DNA of 64,000 nucleotides from Rhodococcus rhodochrous. Its GTDB lineage: Bacteria > Actinomycetota > Actinomycetes > Mycobacteriales > Mycobacteriaceae. Below are positions 1-10,357 of this stretch, in pieces. A program made the position numbers and the translations under genes. The notes under the pieces are model-generated. The model saw only the letters and a list, made by a program, of their open reading frames with translations. It was not told the origin of the DNA and ran no database searches. Position 1 is the first letter of the stretch. Each line of letters opens with the position of its first letter. The stretch is taken from the NCBI RefSeq assembly GCF_900187265.1, contig NZ_LT906450.1:4517444-4581443 (forward strand), given 5' to 3'.

Positions 1-1
1 G

Positions 2-2092
2 TTCGATCTCGCCGACGACCCCGCCCTGTTCGAACGCGAGGAGCAGCGGTTCCGCGCGTCGGTGGCGGCGCTCGACGACAGCGTCCCCTCCCCCAACCGC
101 ACGCAGAACCGGCAGGGGCCGCCGCCGGCGGTGCCGGCATCGACAACACCGCCCGGACCCCCGGTGTTCACGAACACGCCGGACACCGATCCGTCCCTGC
201 CGCAGAACCGGGAGTGGGGTCGCCGCATCCTCGAGCGGGTGCCGTCGTCGAAACTCGGTATCGACACCGTGCGCGCCCACACCCTCTCCTCCGAGGACGA
301 CCTCGAGCGCGTGCTGGTCGACGCGACCGCGGCCGGTCGTGCCTGGGGTGCCCGCAGCGGTGCCGAGCGCGCACGGATCCTCGAACAGGTGGCCGACGTG
401 CTCGAGGCGCGACGCGCCGATCTGCTCGAGGTGATGGCGGCCGAGGGCGGTAAGACGCTCGACCAGTCCGATCCGGAGGTCTCCGAAGCGATCGACTTCG
501 CGCGGTACTACGCCGAGCGGGCCCGCGCGCTCGACGAGATCGACGGTGCGCGGTTCGTGCCGTCGACCCTCACCGTCGTGACGCCGCCGTGGAACTTCCC
601 CGTCGCGATCCCGGCGGGGTCGACGCTCGGAGCGTTGGCGTCCGGTTCGGCGGTGGTCCTCAAGCCCGCGACACTCACGGCTCGGTGCGGGTCGGTGCTC
701 GCCGAGGCGATGTGGGATGCCGGTGTTCCCCGCGACGTCCTGCACCTCGTCCACGCCGACGAACGGTCACTGGGCACGAAGCTCGTCTCCGATCCCCGCG
801 TCGACCGGGTGGTGCTCACCGGCGCCTACGAGACCGCCGAACTGTTCCGCTCGCTGCGCCCCGGGATGCGGCTGCTGGCGGAGACGAGCGGCAAGAACGC
901 GATCGTCGTGACGCCGAGCGCCGATCCGGATCTGGCGGTGCGCGACGTCGTGCAGTCGGCGTTCGGGCATGCCGGGCAGAAGTGCTCGGCGGCGTCGCTC
1001 GTAATCCTCGTCGGCTCCGTGGCGAGCTCCCGCCGGTTCCGCGACCAGCTCGTCGACGCGGTGCGGTCGTTGCCGGTCGGTGCCGCACACGATCCGCGAA
1101 CACGTATGGGGCCGTTGATCGAACCGGCGCAGGGCAAACTGCTCACCGCGCTCACCGAACTCGACGACGGCGAGTCGTGGCTCGTCGAACCGCGCCGGCT
1201 CGACGAGGAGGGCCGGCTGTGGACGCCCGGTGTGCGCACCGGGGTGCGACGCGGGTCGCGCACGCATCTCGTCGAGTTCTTCGGTCCGGTGCTGGGGGTG
1301 ATGACCGCGGCCGACCTGGACGAGGCGATCGCGATCCAGAACGAGGTGGACTACGGGCTCACGGCGGGTCTGCATTCGCTGGACTCCGACGAGATCGCCC
1401 GCTGGCTCGATCGCGTGGAGGCCGGGAATGTGTACGTGAATCGCGGTATCACCGGTGCCATCGTGCGACGGCAGCCCTTCGGTGGTTGGAAGAAGTCGTC
1501 GGTGGGAGCGGGCTTCAAGTCGGGTGGGCCGAACTATCTCTTCGGCTTCGGATCCTGGGAACCGTACACCTGGGACGAGGACGCGCTGCGCCGGGCATTC
1601 GAGGACGACGAGCAAGCCTGGGCGTCGGAATTCTCTGTGGCGCAAGACGTCACGGGATTGACGGCGGAGCGGAACCTGTTCCGGTACCGGCCCGTTCGCA
1701 CACACGTACGCCTCGGCGAGGCGGGTCGGCCCGACGAACTCGTGCGCGTGCTCGGTGTCGCGGCCCGGGCGGGCGCGCCGGTGGAAATCTCTTCGGCTTT
1801 CGCCGTCGATCTCGTAAGATGCTCGAATACAGCACGTTTCGACGGTCGCGTGCGCGTGGAGAGTGATGCGGAATGGGAGGAACGGATCGTCGACACGGCC
1901 CCGGCGCGTGTCCGCCTGATCGGCGCAGCGCCACCCGCCGAATGGGGCACCCGATGCGACATCGCGGTGTTCGACCATCCGGTGACCGGATCCGGACGAA
2001 TCGAAATGTTGCCGTTCCTGGCCGAACAGTCCGTCACGATCACCGCTCATCGATTCGGCACACCGAACCGGCTCACCGACGAGATCATCTGA
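2..2092 (+). CDS. putA: Bifunctional proline dehydrogenase / L-glutamate gamma-semialdehyde dehydrogenase, C-terminal part (5' truncated)
   Basis: The frame is open from the window edge, so only the C-terminal part is present (about 696 codons). It carries an aldehyde dehydrogenase fold: a VTPPWNFPVAIPAG segment, the general-base Glu in LLAETSGKNA (Glu codon at 881-883) and the nucleophilic Cys in GQKCSA (Cys codon at 983-985). The FGGWKKSSVGAGFKSGGPNYL stretch is typical of P5C dehydrogenases. This domain oxidises glutamate-5-semialdehyde to glutamate with NAD+ in proline catabolism. About 180 further residues follow the ALDH domain, as in long PutA proteins. The proline dehydrogenase domain would lie upstream of the window, so the bifunctional assignment is inferred. 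Confidence 0.85.
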   Translation, partial: FDLADDPALFEREEQRFRASVAALDDSVPSPNRTQNRQGPPPAVPASTTPPGPPVFTNTPDTDPSLPQNREWGRRILERVPSSKLGIDTVRAHTLSSEDDLERVLVDATAAGRAWGARSGAERARILEQVADVLEARRADLLEVMAAEGGKTLDQSDPEVSEAIDFARYYAERARALDEIDGARFVPSTLTVVTPPWNFPVAIPAGSTLGALASGSAVVLKPATLTARCGSVLAEAMWDAGVPRDVLHLVHADERSLGTKLVSDPRVDRVVLTGAYETAELFRSLRPGMRLLAETSGKNAIVVTPSADPDLAVRDVVQSAFGHAGQKCSAASLVILVGSVASSRRFRDQLVDAVRSLPVGAAHDPRTRMGPLIEPAQGKLLTALTELDDGESWLVEPRRLDEEGRLWTPGVRTGVRRGSRTHLVEFFGPVLGVMTAADLDEAIAIQNEVDYGLTAGLHSLDSDEIARWLDRVEAGNVYVNRGITGAIVRRQPFGGWKKSSVGAGFKSGGPNYLFGFGSWEPYTWDEDALRRAFEDDEQAWASEFSVAQDVTGLTAERNLFRYRPVRTHVRLGEAGRPDELVRVLGVAARAGAPVEISSAFAVDLVRCSNTARFDGRVRVESDAEWEERIVDTAPARVRLIGAAPPAEWGTRCDIAVFDHPVTGSGRIEMLPFLAEQSVTITAHRFGTPNRLTDEII

Positions 2093-2158
2093 AAACAAAC
2101 CCCGAAGCGGTTCTGCCGAAGCCCTGTGAACCCCGACACTGTGAGGTGGAATAGGAAA

Positions 2159-2539
2159 ATGGATATCGCCACGACACCCCCTACCGAACGTCGCAAGCTC
2201 GCACTCGCCGCGGTGAAGGAACTCGGTCCCCAACGCACCGAGAAGGCCATCCTCAAGGTTCGTTGCCCCAAGGGCCACACCGTGGCGGCGGTGTACAACA
2301 CCACCGAGGGTCAGGTCGTGGTCTCCCGCAGCGGTCCCGGCGGCCGCGGCAACCGCGACCGCGAAGCGACACCGCACAACGGCACATCACTCAATTCGGA
2401 GTATGTGGACACCCTCGAGGTGACGCAGTTCGAGGACGACGCCATTCCGTCGGGATGCGCGTGCGGTCCGCGCTCACTGTCGCGGAAGAAGATGCAGGAC
2501 GCCGTGGCGACACACGCTCACGTCATCAACCTGACCTGA
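2159..2539 (+). CDS. Small conserved protein with Cys/His pairs, unknown function
   Basis: A basic protein of about 126 aa. ATG at 2159 is preferred because GAGGTGG lies about 9 bp upstream; an in-frame GTG at 2126 is also possible. Two Cys-containing patches, RCPKGH near residue 36 and GCACG near residue 106, could bind a metal as a split zinc ribbon, but this is inference. There are no membrane segments and no signal peptide. It follows the putA-type gene by 66 bp and may be co-transcribed with it. I do not recognise the family. Confidence 0.7.
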   Translation: MDIATTPPTERRKLALAAVKELGPQRTEKAILKVRCPKGHTVAAVYNTTEGQVVVSRSGPGGRGNRDREATPHNGTSLNSEYVDTLEVTQFEDDAIPSGCACGPRSLSRKKMQDAVATHAHVINLT

Positions 2540-2543
2540 TCCC

Positions 2544-4118
2544 TCACAGACCGAAACGCAACTGCACCCGGAACACGTCGAGCACCTCGTCGACCCACGC
2601 CAGGATCGACAGCGTCGAATCGATGTTCTGCGGTGGTGTGCGCACGAGGGTGTCGTGCCGGAGCAGACGCTCGAAATCCACGGCGACAGGACCGTTTCGC
2701 ACCGTTCCGTTCGGCGACCGGAATTCGACGCCGGCACGCACCATCACGTCGATGATCTCCTGGGCGAGGATCCCGTAGGCGACCGTCGTCGGGTGCACAC
2801 CGTCGAGGGAGAACAATCCCCCGCTGTCGCGACCGCCGTGACCGTCGGCCGACAGGAAACGCGTGTCCGGTACCGGGTCGAGCGCGGCGAGCGCCGGCGG
2901 TAGCGGGTACGGCTGCCACCATGCGGGTCGAGCATCGAGGTCGTCGACGTAGCGGCGCGCGGCCAGGCGGTCGAGGATGCCCGCGGTGTCGAGCAGATAC
3001 CAGTCCAGTCCGGCACGTCGCGCGTCGGCGACCGCTTCGGTGATCGTCTCGTCGAACAGGTCGATCGCGGCGTCGACCATGCGGGCCTGCGCACCGGTGA
3101 TGTGTTCGTCGCGGCTCGCGTCGAAGCGACGCGCGTCCACCCACGGCCGGGTGTAGTAGGGGAAGTACGGCGAGCCGTTCTTCGTCCCGATCCCCCGGGC
3201 GATCGGGGCGATGGTGACGTGCGGGACGGTGCACAGCACCATGTGCCGCGCGTCGATGTCGCGGAGCTTCGCGACGACCTCCGCGAACTCACTGTCGAAA
3301 TGTTCGGGCCGCCAGATCGTGTAGGCCTGTTTCGCGTCGAGGTCGCGGAAGTCGTCGCCGCTCCACACGACCTGCAGTTCGGTAACGGTCTGCAGTGCGT
3401 TGTTCGAACCGAGGAAGACGACGAGTGTCTCGATGCCGGCGTCGGTGTCGCCGTCGTGCTCGGCACCGAGTTCGGCCGCGACGTCGAACAGTGTCATCTC
3501 GCGGCGCCCGTCGTCGGTGCCGGGGTAGACGTACAGCGCCGCCCGCTCCCCGTTGTTCTCGACGAGTTGCCGCACGAGATCGTCGCGGGGTGTTGCGATG
3601 CGTTCGGCGCAGACGCGGGCGGTCCTCTGCAACGCGTCGCGCAGATCCCAGCCGAAACACGACAGGTTGTGGAGATACCCGACGAGCGGTGGTGTCGCGC
3701 CGGGTCCGCGTTCCCAGTAGTCCTCGACCTCGTCCATGAAGCCGCGCGCCGTGAACAGGGCCGTCGGCAGCTCCCACGGTTCGAGCGTCGATCCGTGCCG
3801 CTCCTCGATCCGGCGCAACAGCACTTCGACGTTCAGCGGCAGTCCGCCCGGTCCACCGAAGCGCGGGTATCGGAGATCGGCGCCGAGCTCGTGGGCGACG
3901 ATCGCCGGGACGGAGACGTCGGTGTTGTAGATCGCGCCGCTCTGGAAGCCCTGCAGCAGGGAGTCGCCGAGCGCCACCAACCGGTGTGGCGGTGTGCCGC
4001 GGAAGGACCGGGGAACGTCGATGCCGAGGGTCGGGTCGAACACCGGCACCCGCGGCGGCCGGGCAGCACGGGCCACGACCGTGTCGGGTGTGCCCTCCGG
4101 GATCTCATCGGCCGTCAT
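2544..4118 (-). CDS. SGNH/GDSL-type hydrolase, large actinobacterial form
   Basis: Predicted 524-aa cytoplasmic protein with no signal peptide. Block I is ALGDSLLQGF near residues 49-58, with a candidate Ser nucleophile. FLGSNNAL near the middle resembles the block III Gly/Asn. DGVHPTTVAYG near the C terminus supplies the Asp-x-x-His of the triad. The family hydrolyses ester bonds, but the substrate is unknown. At over 500 aa it is roughly twice the size of a minimal GDSL hydrolase. ATG 4118 follows GAGGAGG by 6 bp; a GTG lies directly before it. It converges with the small gene ending at 2539, leaving only 4 bp. Confidence 0.75.
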   Translation of the reverse strand: MTADEIPEGTPDTVVARAARPPRVPVFDPTLGIDVPRSFRGTPPHRLVALGDSLLQGFQSGAIYNTDVSVPAIVAHELGADLRYPRFGGPGGLPLNVEVLLRRIEERHGSTLEPWELPTALFTARGFMDEVEDYWERGPGATPPLVGYLHNLSCFGWDLRDALQRTARVCAERIATPRDDLVRQLVENNGERAALYVYPGTDDGRREMTLFDVAAELGAEHDGDTDAGIETLVVFLGSNNALQTVTELQVVWSGDDFRDLDAKQAYTIWRPEHFDSEFAEVVAKLRDIDARHMVLCTVPHVTIAPIARGIGTKNGSPYFPYYTRPWVDARRFDASRDEHITGAQARMVDAAIDLFDETITEAVADARRAGLDWYLLDTAGILDRLAARRYVDDLDARPAWWQPYPLPPALAALDPVPDTRFLSADGHGGRDSGGLFSLDGVHPTTVAYGILAQEIIDVMVRAGVEFRSPNGTVRNGPVAVDFERLLRHDTLVRTPPQNIDSTLSILAWVDEVLDVFRVQLRFGL

Positions 4119-4228
4119 CACGCCTCCTCGGCCCCCTCATCGAGGGTAGACAGACGGCAGCACCGTCGTGGCCGGATCCGGGATCGTCGACGGTGAACCC
4201 TGTCCGGGCCGACGCGTACCTTCGGAGC

Positions 4229-4552
4229 ATGAGCGACGCCGACTTCGCCCACACCGATCGCGCCGAGAAGAACCGGCGGGACAAGGCCGTGACCCTGGCC
4301 CGGTATGCATGGAACCGCGGCATCTCGGGAGCCGAACTGCTCGCCATGACCGACGAGACGCGACGCAAGCTGGCGCGGGCCGCGGATGCGCATCCGCCGC
4401 GCACGATGGAGACCTGGGAACTCGCCGCGAGATTGATGGACGAGAAGACGGCGTGGGCGCAGAAGCACCCCGAGCATCCCGCAGCGATCCGCACCGACGA
4501 GGACGAGAAGATCATGTGGGTCAAACCGCCCGTGCGGTCCTGGTTCGAGTGA
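4229..4552 (+). CDS. Conserved hypothetical protein, 107 aa
   Basis: The frame stays open far upstream, but ATG 4229 (MSDADFAHTDRAEKNRRDKA) gives a compact charged protein. The upstream residues translate the divergent promoter region and look non-coding. The protein is helical and rich in Lys, Arg and Glu, with no membrane segment. Phrases such as YAWNRGISGAELLAMT and RTMETWELAARLMDEK suggest a small helical domain. It is transcribed divergently from the SGNH hydrolase. Its function is unknown. Confidence 0.65.
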   Translation: MSDADFAHTDRAEKNRRDKAVTLARYAWNRGISGAELLAMTDETRRKLARAADAHPPRTMETWELAARLMDEKTAWAQKHPEHPAAIRTDEDEKIMWVKPPVRSWFE

Positions 4553-6331
<1,779 letters not shown>

Positions 6332-6373
6332 TCGAATAGGTCCGGCCATCGGACGAAGGAACGGAGACGGCAC

Positions 6374-7144
6374 GTGGGACGAACGATCACACCGGTTCGC
6401 GTCAAGGACGTGGTGATCGGTGAAGGCGCACCCACGATCCTCGTCCCCGTCACCGGCCGCACCCCCGAGGTGCTGCGCGAACAGATCGCGGCCGTCGCCG
6501 ATCGGGCCGACGTCGTCGAATGGCGCGTGGATTTCTTCCACACCGTCGACGACGTCGCCTCGGTGGTCGCGCAGGCCGGTGCCCTCGCCGAACAGTTGCA
6601 GGGCACTCCCCTGCTCGCGACCTGCCGCACCGCGAACGAGGGCGGGGAGATCGCGATCGACGACGAGGCGTACGCCGAGCTGACGGTCGCGCTCGCCGAG
6701 AGCGGCGCGGTGGATCTGGTGGACGTCGAGTACCGCCGCGACCGTGCCGCCGTCGAGCGGATCGTCGCGGCGGCGCACGCCCGCGGTGTCGCGGTGGTGG
6801 CGTCGAACCACGACTTCGACGCCACTCCGCCGAAGGACGAGATCGTCGCGCGGCTGCGCGAGATGCAGGAACTCGGCGCCGACATCTGCAAGATCGCCGT
6901 CATGCCGCGGTCGACAGCCGACGTGCTCACGCTGCTCGACGCGACCCGCACCATGCACGAGGACCACGCCGACCGCCCGTTGATCACCATGTCGATGGGC
7001 GGTCTCGGCGTGGTGTCGCGGATCGCCGGTCAGGTCTTCGGGTCGGCCGCGACGTTCGGGATGGTCGGCACCGCGTCGGCTCCCGGTCAGGTCGACGCCG
7101 GCGAACTGCGCTCGGCGCTCGACCTGATCGACCGCTCGCGCTGA
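6374..7144 (+). CDS. aroD: Type I 3-dehydroquinate dehydratase
   Basis: Class I (Schiff-base) dehydroquinase, 256 aa, converting 3-dehydroquinate to 3-dehydroshikimate. The EWRVDFF motif is near residues 49-55, the catalytic His146 is in SNHDFDATPP, and the Schiff-base Lys173 is in ICKIAVMP. ITMSMGGLGVVSR forms the closing substrate loop. Length and residue spacing match the family. GTG 6374 follows GGAACGGAG. Many actinobacteria use the unrelated type II enzyme (AroQ) for biosynthesis, so a type I copy could serve quinate or shikimate breakdown. The gene lies 42 bp after the exporter and abuts the convergent crcB gene with no gap. Confidence 0.9.
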   Translation: MGRTITPVRVKDVVIGEGAPTILVPVTGRTPEVLREQIAAVADRADVVEWRVDFFHTVDDVASVVAQAGALAEQLQGTPLLATCRTANEGGEIAIDDEAYAELTVALAESGAVDLVDVEYRRDRAAVERIVAAAHARGVAVVASNHDFDATPPKDEIVARLREMQELGADICKIAVMPRSTADVLTLLDATRTMHEDHADRPLITMSMGGLGVVSRIAGQVFGSAATFGMVGTASAPGQVDAGELRSALDLIDRSR

Positions 7145-7513
7145 TCACCACACGGCGGCGAGACCGAGCCCGGCGGCTACCGCGACGAGCGTGATCGCCA
7201 GGGTGCCCAGCGCGATCGCGCAGGCGGCACCGTAGCGGCGCGCCACGATCAGGCGGACGGAGTCGACGCTGGTCGTGCTGAAGGTGGTGAACCCGCCGCA
7301 GAACCCCACCCCGACGACGGTGAGCAACTCCGCGGGGGCGTCGTGGAACAGCACCGCACCGGTGAGCAGCCCCAGCAGTAACGAACCGACGACGTTGATC
7401 AGCACCGTCGGCCACGGCAGGGACGACCCGGAGCGGGCACGCAGCGCACTGTCGACGACGAAGCGGACGACCGCGCCGAGGCTGCCCGCCAATGCCACCC
7501 CCACCACGATCAC
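7145..7513 (-). CDS. crcB: Fluoride channel subunit CrcB/Fluc (first of pair)
   Basis: Small four-TM membrane protein of 122 aa. It has the Fluc signatures GAVVRFVVD near the N terminus, PWPTVLINVVGSLLLG in TM2, and GFCGGFTTFSTTSVD with the TM3 break and Phe-box residues. It passively exports fluoride. Its ORF overlaps the second crcB by 4 bp (7510-7513), indicating translational coupling. Paired genes of this kind probably form heterodimers in Gram-positive bacteria (family knowledge). No fluoride riboswitch is visible upstream of the operon. Confidence 0.92.
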   Translation of the reverse strand: MIVVGVALAGSLGAVVRFVVDSALRARSGSSLPWPTVLINVVGSLLLGLLTGAVLFHDAPAELLTVVGVGFCGGFTTFSTTSVDSVRLIVARRYGAACAIALGTLAITLVAVAAGLGLAAVW

Positions 7514-7956
7514 GACGTGCTCCGGCGTTCACCCAGGCGGGCGGCGAGCGCGATGCCGACGCCGGTCGCGAGCAATCCGGCGAGCACGGTGCCCAGCGCG
7601 TAGGTCGCCGCGGCGAGCAGGTACCCGTCGCGCAGCAGCAGGTCGGTGTCGACGGCGAGTGCGCTGTAGGTGGTGAACGAGCCCAGCGCACCGGTGCCCA
7701 CTCCGAGCCGGACCACCTGCCGCCAGGAGGTGTCGGGTCCGATGCGGATCAGCGCCTCGAGCAGGAAGCCGAGCAGCAGCGCCCCGAGGACGTTGATCGC
7801 GAAGGTCGTGACCGGCCAGCCGCCGGACTCGACGGGGAACCACCGACCGAGGCCGTAACGGGCACTCGTCCCGAGCAGGCCGCCCACGGCGACCGCTGCC
7901 AACGCCGACGGTCGCAGGTGCAGCGCTCTCGGCAGCGGGCGTTCGCCCTCGCTCAC
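7510..7956 (-). CDS. crcB: Fluoride channel subunit CrcB/Fluc (second of pair)
   Basis: About 148 aa, a longer partner of the neighbouring CrcB. Motifs are GGLLGTSARYGLGR, TTFAINVLGALLLGFLLE and GTGALGSFTTYSALAVD. I prefer GTG 7956 because it makes a GTGA 4-bp overlap with the stop of the upstream hydrolase. GTG 7968 would add four residues. The charged N-terminal extension is unusual for Fluc proteins. The order hydrolase-crcB-crcB with overlapping stops and starts makes a tightly coupled three-gene operon. Confidence 0.9.
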   Translation of the reverse strand: MSEGERPLPRALHLRPSALAAVAVGGLLGTSARYGLGRWFPVESGGWPVTTFAINVLGALLLGFLLEALIRIGPDTSWRQVVRLGVGTGALGSFTTYSALAVDTDLLLRDGYLLAAATYALGTVLAGLLATGVGIALAARLGERRSTS

Positions 7957-8852
7957 TCCTGGTCCCACAACTCCAGAACAGTAGTGAGGATCTCCTCCGA
8001 CTCACCGAGACCCCCGAGATGGCTCTCGCCGGGCAGGTGGTGGAACCGGGCGTCGGGCAGCAGGTCCACCATGTGCAGGCCGTGTTCGATCGGGATGATG
8101 TGGTCGGTGTCGCCGTGCCACCACCGCACGGGCACCTTCACGTCGGAGACGCGGAAACCCCAGTCGCGGGTGAACACGACGATGTCGGAGAACGGCGCGG
8201 AGATCTGGCGTCGGCTGCCGTTGAGCAGGTCGTCGAGGAACATCGCCTTGAACTCGGGACGGGCGAGCAGGCGGCGGTCGGCCTCGGGTGAGAGACGTCC
8301 GTACAGGTCGATGATCGGCGACGCGAACGGGCGCACTACGCGGATCGCCGCGCTCATCGCCACACCGATCGGGACACCCGCGGTCTGCAGTGCCGGCGCG
8401 ACGAAGGCACCCAGTTTCATCAGGTTGCTGTCGATCGCCTCGGGACCGACCACCGGTGCCACACCGCCGAGGACCGCGGCCGCGACGACCCGTTCGCGCA
8501 GCGCATAGGCAGCGGCGAGGGTGTAGGGACCGCCGCCGGACAGTCCGACGATCGCCATGCGGTCGACACCGAGGGTGTCCGCGACGATGCGCAGGTCGTC
8601 GCTGAACGCGAGGACGTTCTCGTAGATGTGCGGCGTCGACGAACCGATCCCCGGACGGTCGACCCCGATGAGGCGGATGTGGTTCCGTTCGGCGAAGGCG
8701 CGGGCCTCGATGGGGACCTGGCGGCGGGCACCCGGCGTGCCGTGCAGCCAGAACACCGTGCGGCCCTGGGCCGACCCGAACTCGGCGAAACCGAGCCGGC
8801 GGCCCTCCCCGACCGCGACGGTGCCTTCGAGCTTGGGTCGTTCGACGTCCAT
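7953..8852 (-). CDS. Alpha/beta hydrolase, Ser nucleophile, coupled to crcB pair
   Basis: Predicted 299-aa cytoplasmic alpha/beta-fold hydrolase. The oxyanion-hole motif is HGTPG at residues 38-42. The nucleophile elbow is VGLSGGGPY with Ser105. The acid is probably the Asp in WWHGDTDHIIP, and the His is in PGESHLGG near the C terminus. The family includes esterases and C-C hydrolases; the substrate is unknown. Its stop overlaps the start of the crcB pair, so it is the first gene of that operon. The Ser nucleophile argues against a haloacid or fluoroacetate dehalogenase, which would use Asp. Confidence 0.85.
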   Translation of the reverse strand: MDVERPKLEGTVAVGEGRRLGFAEFGSAQGRTVFWLHGTPGARRQVPIEARAFAERNHIRLIGVDRPGIGSSTPHIYENVLAFSDDLRIVADTLGVDRMAIVGLSGGGPYTLAAAYALRERVVAAAVLGGVAPVVGPEAIDSNLMKLGAFVAPALQTAGVPIGVAMSAAIRVVRPFASPIIDLYGRLSPEADRRLLARPEFKAMFLDDLLNGSRRQISAPFSDIVVFTRDWGFRVSDVKVPVRWWHGDTDHIIPIEHGLHMVDLLPDARFHHLPGESHLGGLGESEEILTTVLELWDQE

Positions 8853-8892
8853 GGCGCCAGCATGGCACGCACCCGCACGCCCGACCAGCGAC

Positions 8893-8906
8893 CGTCCCGT
8901 GGGACG
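8893..8906. promoter_or_regulatory. Palindrome in hydrolase/P450 intergenic region
   Basis: CGTCCC-GT-GGGACG is a perfect 6-bp dyad, 41 bp upstream of the hydrolase ATG in the divergent promoter. It is an operator candidate for the hydrolase-crcB operon. It is short enough that chance is possible in GC-rich DNA. Confidence 0.35.
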
Positions 8907-8943
8907 AATCGACGCAACCGAGATGTGATGCGCGCTACATTGG

Positions 8944-8967
8944 ATCTGACTACAGCCAGCGTCAGAT
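8944..8967. promoter_or_regulatory. TetR-like operator dyad upstream of cytochrome P450
   Basis: ATCTGAC and GTCAGAT are perfect inverted 7-bp arms around a 10-bp centre, 23 bp before the P450 GTG. A TACATT -10-like hexamer sits just upstream at 8936-8941, so a bound repressor would cover the start of transcription. No regulator gene is adjacent. Confidence 0.55.
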
Positions 8968-8990
8968 TCCGACCACCCGGAGATGCGCCC

Positions 8991-10337
8991 GTGACGAAGA
9001 TGCTCGCTCCCCCGCCTCCAGGCCTCGCTCCCGTCCCCGGCGACAACGGCCTCCCCTATGTCGGTTACGCGCTGAAGTACATGCGCGATCCCGTTGCGGC
9101 GTATACGCATCGGTACCACGAGCACGGCCCGGTCTCGTGGTTCCGCTTCGCCGGGCATCCCTGGGTGGTGCTGCTCGGCCCCGACGCCGTCGGCGCGGCC
9201 CTGCAGAACCGCGACCGCGCGCTGCTGAACGGACCGGGATGGCGGGCACTGATCGGACCGTTCTTCGACCGTGGGCTCATGCTGCTCGACGGCGACGAGC
9301 ACACCGCGCACCGTCGCATCATGTCGCAGGCGTTCACCCGCGACCGCCTGTCCCTCTACACCGACCGCATGCACCCGTCGATCGAACGGACCCTCGACGG
9401 GTGGACACCGCGCGACGATTTCCGCGTGTACCCGGCGCTCAAGGAACTGACCCTGGGTCTCGCGACGGAGATCTTCATGGGCGGCGCCGAGGGGTCGTCC
9501 GCACGCGAGATGGACGAGGTGAACCGGGCTTTCATCGGATGCGTGCAGGCGGCCACCGCCATCGTGCGCTACCCGCTTCCGGGCACGCGGTGGCGTCGCG
9601 GCATCGTGGGACGGGCACGCCTCGAGAAATTCTTCCGGCACTACCTCCCCGCGCGTCGTGCGGGGGACGGCGACGACATCTTCTCGGTGTTCTGTCACGT
9701 CGAATCCGAAGAAGGCGAACGATTCTCGGACGACGACGTGGTCAACCACATGATCTTCCTGATGATGGCCGCGCACGACACCTCGACGATCACACTGTCG
9801 ACGGCGATGCAGTATCTCGGCCAGTTCCCCGAATGGCAGCAGCGCTGCCGCGAGGAGTCCGACGCGCTCGGCACCACCACGCCGAGCTTCGACCGGCTCG
9901 ACGAACTGACCTCGCTGGACCTGGTGATCAAGGAATGCCAGCGGCTGGTGACCCCGGTGCCGGGTGTCGTGCGACGCGCGGCGAAGGACACCGAGATCCT
10001 CGGCCACTTCGTCCCGAAGGGAACCCTCCTCAATCTCGGGATGCACTTCTCCCACCACATGCCTGAATTGTGGCCCGACCCGGAGCGTTTCGATCCCGAG
10101 CGGTTCTCGCCGGAGCGCCGCGAGGACAAGGTGCACAAGTACGCGTGGGCGCCCTTCGGCGGTGGCGCGCACCGATGCCTGGGCATGCACTTCTCGGGAG
10201 CGGAGATCAAGACGGTGCTGCACCATCTGCTGCTGCGTTTCCGCTGGCACGTGCCGGCCGACTACGTCGCGCCGATGAACTTCACGTCGCTGCCGTTCCC
10301 GAACGACGGGGGTCCGATCCACCTCCTTCCGAGGTGA
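8991..10337 (+). CDS. Cytochrome P450 monooxygenase
   Basis: Predicted soluble 448-aa P450. The heme-binding loop is FGGGAHRCLGMHF with Cys396. The I-helix reads MAAHDTSTIT (residues 259-268), with Thr265-type proton-delivery residues but His in place of the usual Gly. The K-helix ExxR is E315-R318, and the PERF motif is WPDPERFDPERF. GTG 8991 follows GGAG by about 9 bp; ATG 8928 would place the start upstream of the operator dyad and is less likely. The stop is 20 bp before the fused E1 gene, so the two are probably co-transcribed. The substrate is unknown, and no dedicated ferredoxin gene is visible. Confidence 0.9.
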   Translation: MTKMLAPPPPGLAPVPGDNGLPYVGYALKYMRDPVAAYTHRYHEHGPVSWFRFAGHPWVVLLGPDAVGAALQNRDRALLNGPGWRALIGPFFDRGLMLLDGDEHTAHRRIMSQAFTRDRLSLYTDRMHPSIERTLDGWTPRDDFRVYPALKELTLGLATEIFMGGAEGSSAREMDEVNRAFIGCVQAATAIVRYPLPGTRWRRGIVGRARLEKFFRHYLPARRAGDGDDIFSVFCHVESEEGERFSDDDVVNHMIFLMMAAHDTSTITLSTAMQYLGQFPEWQQRCREESDALGTTTPSFDRLDELTSLDLVIKECQRLVTPVPGVVRRAAKDTEILGHFVPKGTLLNLGMHFSHHMPELWPDPERFDPERFSPERREDKVHKYAWAPFGGGAHRCLGMHFSGAEIKTVLHHLLLRFRWHVPADYVAPMNFTSLPFPNDGGPIHLLPR

Positions 10338-10357
10338 TCAGGGCGTAGAAAGAAGGG

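Noticed and set aside
7953-8852. Fluoroacetate dehalogenase
   Set aside because: The link with crcB is tempting, but the nucleophile elbow is GLSGG with Ser. Dehalogenases of this fold need Asp there.
8853-8990. Fluoride riboswitch before the hydrolase-crcB operon
   Set aside because: The conserved GGNGATGG...GTCCGCC pattern is not present on the minus strand of this region.
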